Shown here piece by piece: positions 12,699 through 12,734 of a DNA stretch of 12,734 nt. The notes beneath the pieces were generated by a model. It saw only the letters and a list, made by a program, of their open reading frames with translations, searched no databases and was not told where the DNA came from. Source of the DNA: Dunaliella salina (taxonomy: Eukaryota > Chlorophyta > Chlorophyceae > Chlamydomonadales > Dunaliellaceae). The number at the start of each line of letters is the position of its first letter. The first letter of the stretch is position 1. The translations under genes and the position numbers were made by a program. The stretch spans positions 9,674 through 22,407 of the forward strand of contig MU070375.1 in the NCBI GenBank assembly GCA_002284615.2. Direction: 5' to 3'.

Positions 12699-12734
<36 letters not shown>
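12644..12734. repeat. (GT)n microsatellite, compound, to window end
   Basis: About 36 bases of GT repeat, a short AGAGAATGTGCATGCGCGCGC interruption, then a second GT run to the window edge. The alternating CG/CA/GT content is Z-DNA-prone. The first run directly follows a CAG, placing it at a possible splice donor. Confidence 0.97.

Overview
The window looks like nuclear DNA from an intron-rich eukaryote. A green alga such as a Dunaliella-type chlorophyte is my best guess, but this is an inference without any database search. The reasons are: long CA/GT microsatellites at both ends and inside; polypyrimidine tracts followed by AG; GTGAGT/GTGAGC-type donors; short frames bounded by such sites; a eukaryote-type elongator tRNA-Met; a decayed LINE RNase H domain; and intermediate GC. 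There are no bacterial-style operons, ribosome binding sites or long clean ORFs. Scattered single Ns mean that base-level errors are possible, so no frameshift can be taken at face value.

No complete gene can be read. What can be supported is a set of candidate exons on both strands. On the plus strand: 186-315 with 967-1051; 3343-3535; 4358-4795; 5897-6205 with 6416-6529; a 277-codon frame at 8466-9296 broken only by TAG; a similar 208-codon frame at 10186-10809; 11466-11825; and 12479-12643, whose splice donor is the start of a GT microsatellite. On the minus strand: 1755-1907, an armadillo-repeat-like segment at 5102-5175, the start of a possible membrane protein at about 9556-9795, and 12090-12299. 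I recognise no specific gene among these. They rest on frame, composition and splice signals only.

The more certain content is non-coding or mobile. There is a minus-strand tRNA-Met(CAT) gene or pseudogene at 3792-3864, a tRNA-3'-half-like piece followed by a T-run near 3175-3212, and a broken non-LTR retrotransposon RNase H domain at 7554-8110. Tandem repeats include a 40-bp unit at 6831-6973, 74-bp units at 481-628 and 11820-12041, a 30-bp unit at 10209-10303, and a 122-bp unit at 9340-9583 with an inverted third copy.

The most unusual property is the density of foldback structures. Two long adjacent hairpins lie at 1978-2322. There is a perfect 36-bp palindrome at 4190-4225, a 112-bp nearly perfect zero-loop palindrome at 5747-5858, and further inverted repeats at 4868, 6684, 7950, 9462, 11050 and 12481. 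They could be sources of hairpin small RNA, non-autonomous transposon remnants, or products of local inverted duplication. The second point worth testing is that the two longest interrupted frames contain only TAG, never TAA or TGA.
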